Shown piece after piece: positions 6,069 to 7,209 of a stretch of DNA of 7,209 bases; position 1 is the stretch's first letter; each line of letters opens with the position of its first letter. The DNA is taken from contig CAZPMO010000221.1 of the NCBI GenBank assembly GCA_964587515.1, positions 1-7,209 on the forward strand, written 5' to 3'. The stretch comes from CAZPMO01 sp964587515. Its GTDB lineage: Bacteria > Pseudomonadota > Alphaproteobacteria > MPNO01. The notes under the pieces were generated by a model that worked only from the letters and a program-made list of their open reading frames with translations, ran no database searches and was not told where the DNA came from. Made by a program: the position numbers and the translations under genes.

Positions 6069-7094
6069 TCAAGCGGCGGCGGCTTGCGCGCGGTAGATCC
6101 CGCCATGGGCCATCAGCGCCCAGATAATGCGCGCCGTCTTGTTGGCCAGCGCGACGGTGACCAGACGCGCCGGGCTGCGCTCCAGCAGGCGCGCGGTCCA
6201 GGCGGAGAGTGGCGTTTTGGCATGCTTGGCCTGGCGCAGGTTGGAGGTGGCGCCGAGCACCAGGAGCTTGCGCAGATAGCGGTCGCCCATCTTCGAGATG
6301 CGCCCGAGCCGCATCTTGCCTCCGGTGCCGTTCTGCTTCGGCACAAGCCCCAGCCAGGCCGCGAAGTGGCGGCCGTTGCGGAAGTGCCCGGGATCGCCGA
6401 CCATGGCGACCACGGCCGAGGCGGTGATAGGCCCGACGCCGGGGATGGTCATCAGCCGGCGCGCCATCGGGTCGGCGCGCGCCACCGCGAAAATCGCCTT
6501 CTCGGCGCTCTTGATACGCAGTTCCAGCGCCGTGATCGCGGCCACCAGTTCCTGCAGCATCGCGCGCGCCAACCCCGGCAGGCGCGTCTCGTCCGCTTCG
6601 CCCAGGATCGCGATCAGCCGGGCCACGCCCTGGCGGCCGGTCGGCGCGATCACGCCGAACTCCGCCATCTGACCGCGCAGGCAGTTGATCAGCATGGTGC
6701 GCTGGCGGATCAGCATGTCGTGCACCCGGTGCGGCGTCAGCGCCGCCTGTTGCGCGGCGCTCTTGGCCGGCACGAACCGCATCGACGGCCGCGTCACCGC
6801 CTCCGCGATTGCCGCCGCGTCAACCGCGTCGTTCTTGCCCCGCTTGACGTAGCCCTTCACATAGGACGGCGGCACAAGACGCACCTCGTGGCCCAGCGCC
6901 GCAAGCTCGCGCGCCCAGTAATGCGCCCCGCCGCACGCCTCAAGACCGATCAGGCACGGCTCCAGCGCGGCGAAGAACTTCAACACCTGACCCCGGCGCA
7001 ACTGCTTGCGCAGCACCGGCTGACACCGCTCATCGAGCCCATGAACCTGAAAGACGTTCTTCGCTATATCCAAACCGATCGTGGTAATCTCCAT
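6069..7094 (-). CDS. IS110/IS1111-family transposase (DEDD recombinase)
   Basis: The 341-residue protein has the usual family length. The N-terminal RuvC-like DEDD domain shows D9 (GLDIAKNVFQVHG), E52 (GLEACGGAHYWARELAALGH), and D89 and D92 (KRGKNDAVDAAAIAEA). A helical middle segment (about 120-205) precedes the C-terminal Transposase_20 domain: LMTIPGVGPITASAVVAMVGD (214-234), then FAAWLGLVPKQNGTGGK and GRISKMGDRYLRKLLVLGA. S267 in ISKMGD is the likely serine nucleophile described for this family. These recombinases assemble on a bridge RNA and join donor and target through a Holliday-like intermediate. AGAGGAG lies 9 nt upstream of the ATG, within the short left end. All key residues are present and the frame is uninterrupted. 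Confidence 0.95.
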   Translation of the reverse strand: MEITTIGLDIAKNVFQVHGLDERCQPVLRKQLRRGQVLKFFAALEPCLIGLEACGGAHYWARELAALGHEVRLVPPSYVKGYVKRGKNDAVDAAAIAEAVTRPSMRFVPAKSAAQQAALTPHRVHDMLIRQRTMLINCLRGQMAEFGVIAPTGRQGVARLIAILGEADETRLPGLARAMLQELVAAITALELRIKSAEKAIFAVARADPMARRLMTIPGVGPITASAVVAMVGDPGHFRNGRHFAAWLGLVPKQNGTGGKMRLGRISKMGDRYLRKLLVLGATSNLRQAKHAKTPLSAWTARLLERSPARLVTVALANKTARIIWALMAHGGIYRAQAAAA

Positions 7095-7163
7095 GGTGGA
7101 CGGCTCCTCTCAAAGGTGGCGTTTCAACAACGACCCCGTTATGGCACATCGATGCCGGAGGCA

Positions 7164-7177
7164 GGGGCCGTCCACAC
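7164..7177 (-). repeat. Right subterminal inverted repeat of the IS
   Basis: This is the exact reverse complement of 5777-5790. In transposase orientation it is the left (upstream) end, about 70 bp before the transposase start. Confidence 0.9.
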
Positions 7178-7182
7178 CATCA

Positions 7183-7202
7183 CCCCGGACCCCGATCCGG
7201 GG
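7183..7202. repeat. Extragenic palindrome (REP-like) at the IS junction
   Basis: CCCCGGA (7183-7189) and TCCGGGG (7196-7202) form a perfect 7-bp inverted repeat around a 6-nt spacer, followed by CCCAGCG. The form CATC-CCGGA...TCCGGG is common as dispersed intergenic repeats in alphaproteobacterial genomes, from my knowledge of such genomes. It begins a few bases after the IS end. The window stops before showing whether more copies follow. Confidence 0.65.
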
Positions 7203-7209
7203 CCCAGCG

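Larger units (their letters stand above)
5774..7180 (-). mobile_element. Complete IS110-family insertion sequence, IS1111 type
   Basis: One intact transposase gene on the minus strand is bounded by a perfect 14-bp inverted repeat, GTGTGGACGGCCCC at 5777-5790 and its complement at 7164-7177. Just outside each repeat is CAT in the same orientation (5774-5776 and 7178-7180), so one copy belongs to the element or core and the other to the target. Either reading gives an element of 1404 bp. Subterminal inverted repeats, and a long non-coding segment downstream of the transposase (about 280 bp) against a short upstream one (about 70 bp), point to the IS1111 rather than the IS110 branch. No frameshift or stop interrupts the transposase, so the copy may be active. 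The coordinates given include both CAT copies. Confidence 0.88.

Noticed and set aside
5750..6106. An open frame of 118 codons on the minus strand overlapping the 3' end of the transposase and the left IS end
   Set aside because: It runs through the inverted repeat and the candidate RNA stems, has a low-complexity Arg/Thr/Ala composition, no convincing ribosome site and no recognisable fold. It is better explained as chance openness in GC-rich DNA.
1..7209. tRNA, rRNA or CRISPR array
   Set aside because: No cloverleaf, ribosomal signature or regularly spaced repeat was seen on either strand.

Overview
The window is GC-rich (roughly two-thirds G+C by eye) and densely coded, with clear GGAG-type ribosome binding sites and overlapping or nearly touching genes. 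It ends in an extragenic palindrome of a style I associate with Alphaproteobacteria. I infer an alphaproteobacterium with an aerobic, oligotroph-like catabolic gene set; the sequence does not fix a genus.

Layout. On the minus strand at the left are two overlapping genes (914-399 and 402 to the window edge) for the alpha and beta chains of a thiamine-diphosphate decarboxylase of the sulfopyruvate/phosphonopyruvate type. A 159-bp divergent intergenic region carries a good sigma70-like promoter for a rightward run of five genes: a short cytosolic reductive-dehalogenase-like Fe-S protein (1074-2318), an exported PpiC-type prolyl isomerase (2416-3276), a VOC/glyoxalase-fold protein (3296-3742), a mandelate-racemase-group enolase-superfamily enzyme with all expected catalytic residues except an Arg in the second Lys position (3808-4890), and a TauD-type Fe(II)/2-oxoglutarate dioxygenase (4892-5725). 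The last two genes are 1 nt apart. The enzymes would suit breakdown of an organic acid carrying a halogen, sulfonate or similar group, but no substrate can be read from the sequence.

From about 5774 to 7180 lies a complete IS110-family element of the IS1111 type. It has an intact DEDD transposase on the minus strand, perfect 14-bp subterminal inverted repeats and a CAT repeated just outside each. The element sits beside, and probably within, a hyphenated palindrome at 7183-7202. Its long non-coding side (5791-6068, downstream of the transposase) can be folded by eye into two consecutive stem-loops. Unpaired stretches in these match both junctions of this very insertion: ATCACCCCG matches the right junction, GTCATGTGT the left, and two shorter matches lie on the opposite strand. 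This is the arrangement expected of a bridge RNA (seekRNA), with target loop first and donor loop second in the direction of transcription. It is the most interesting object in the window.
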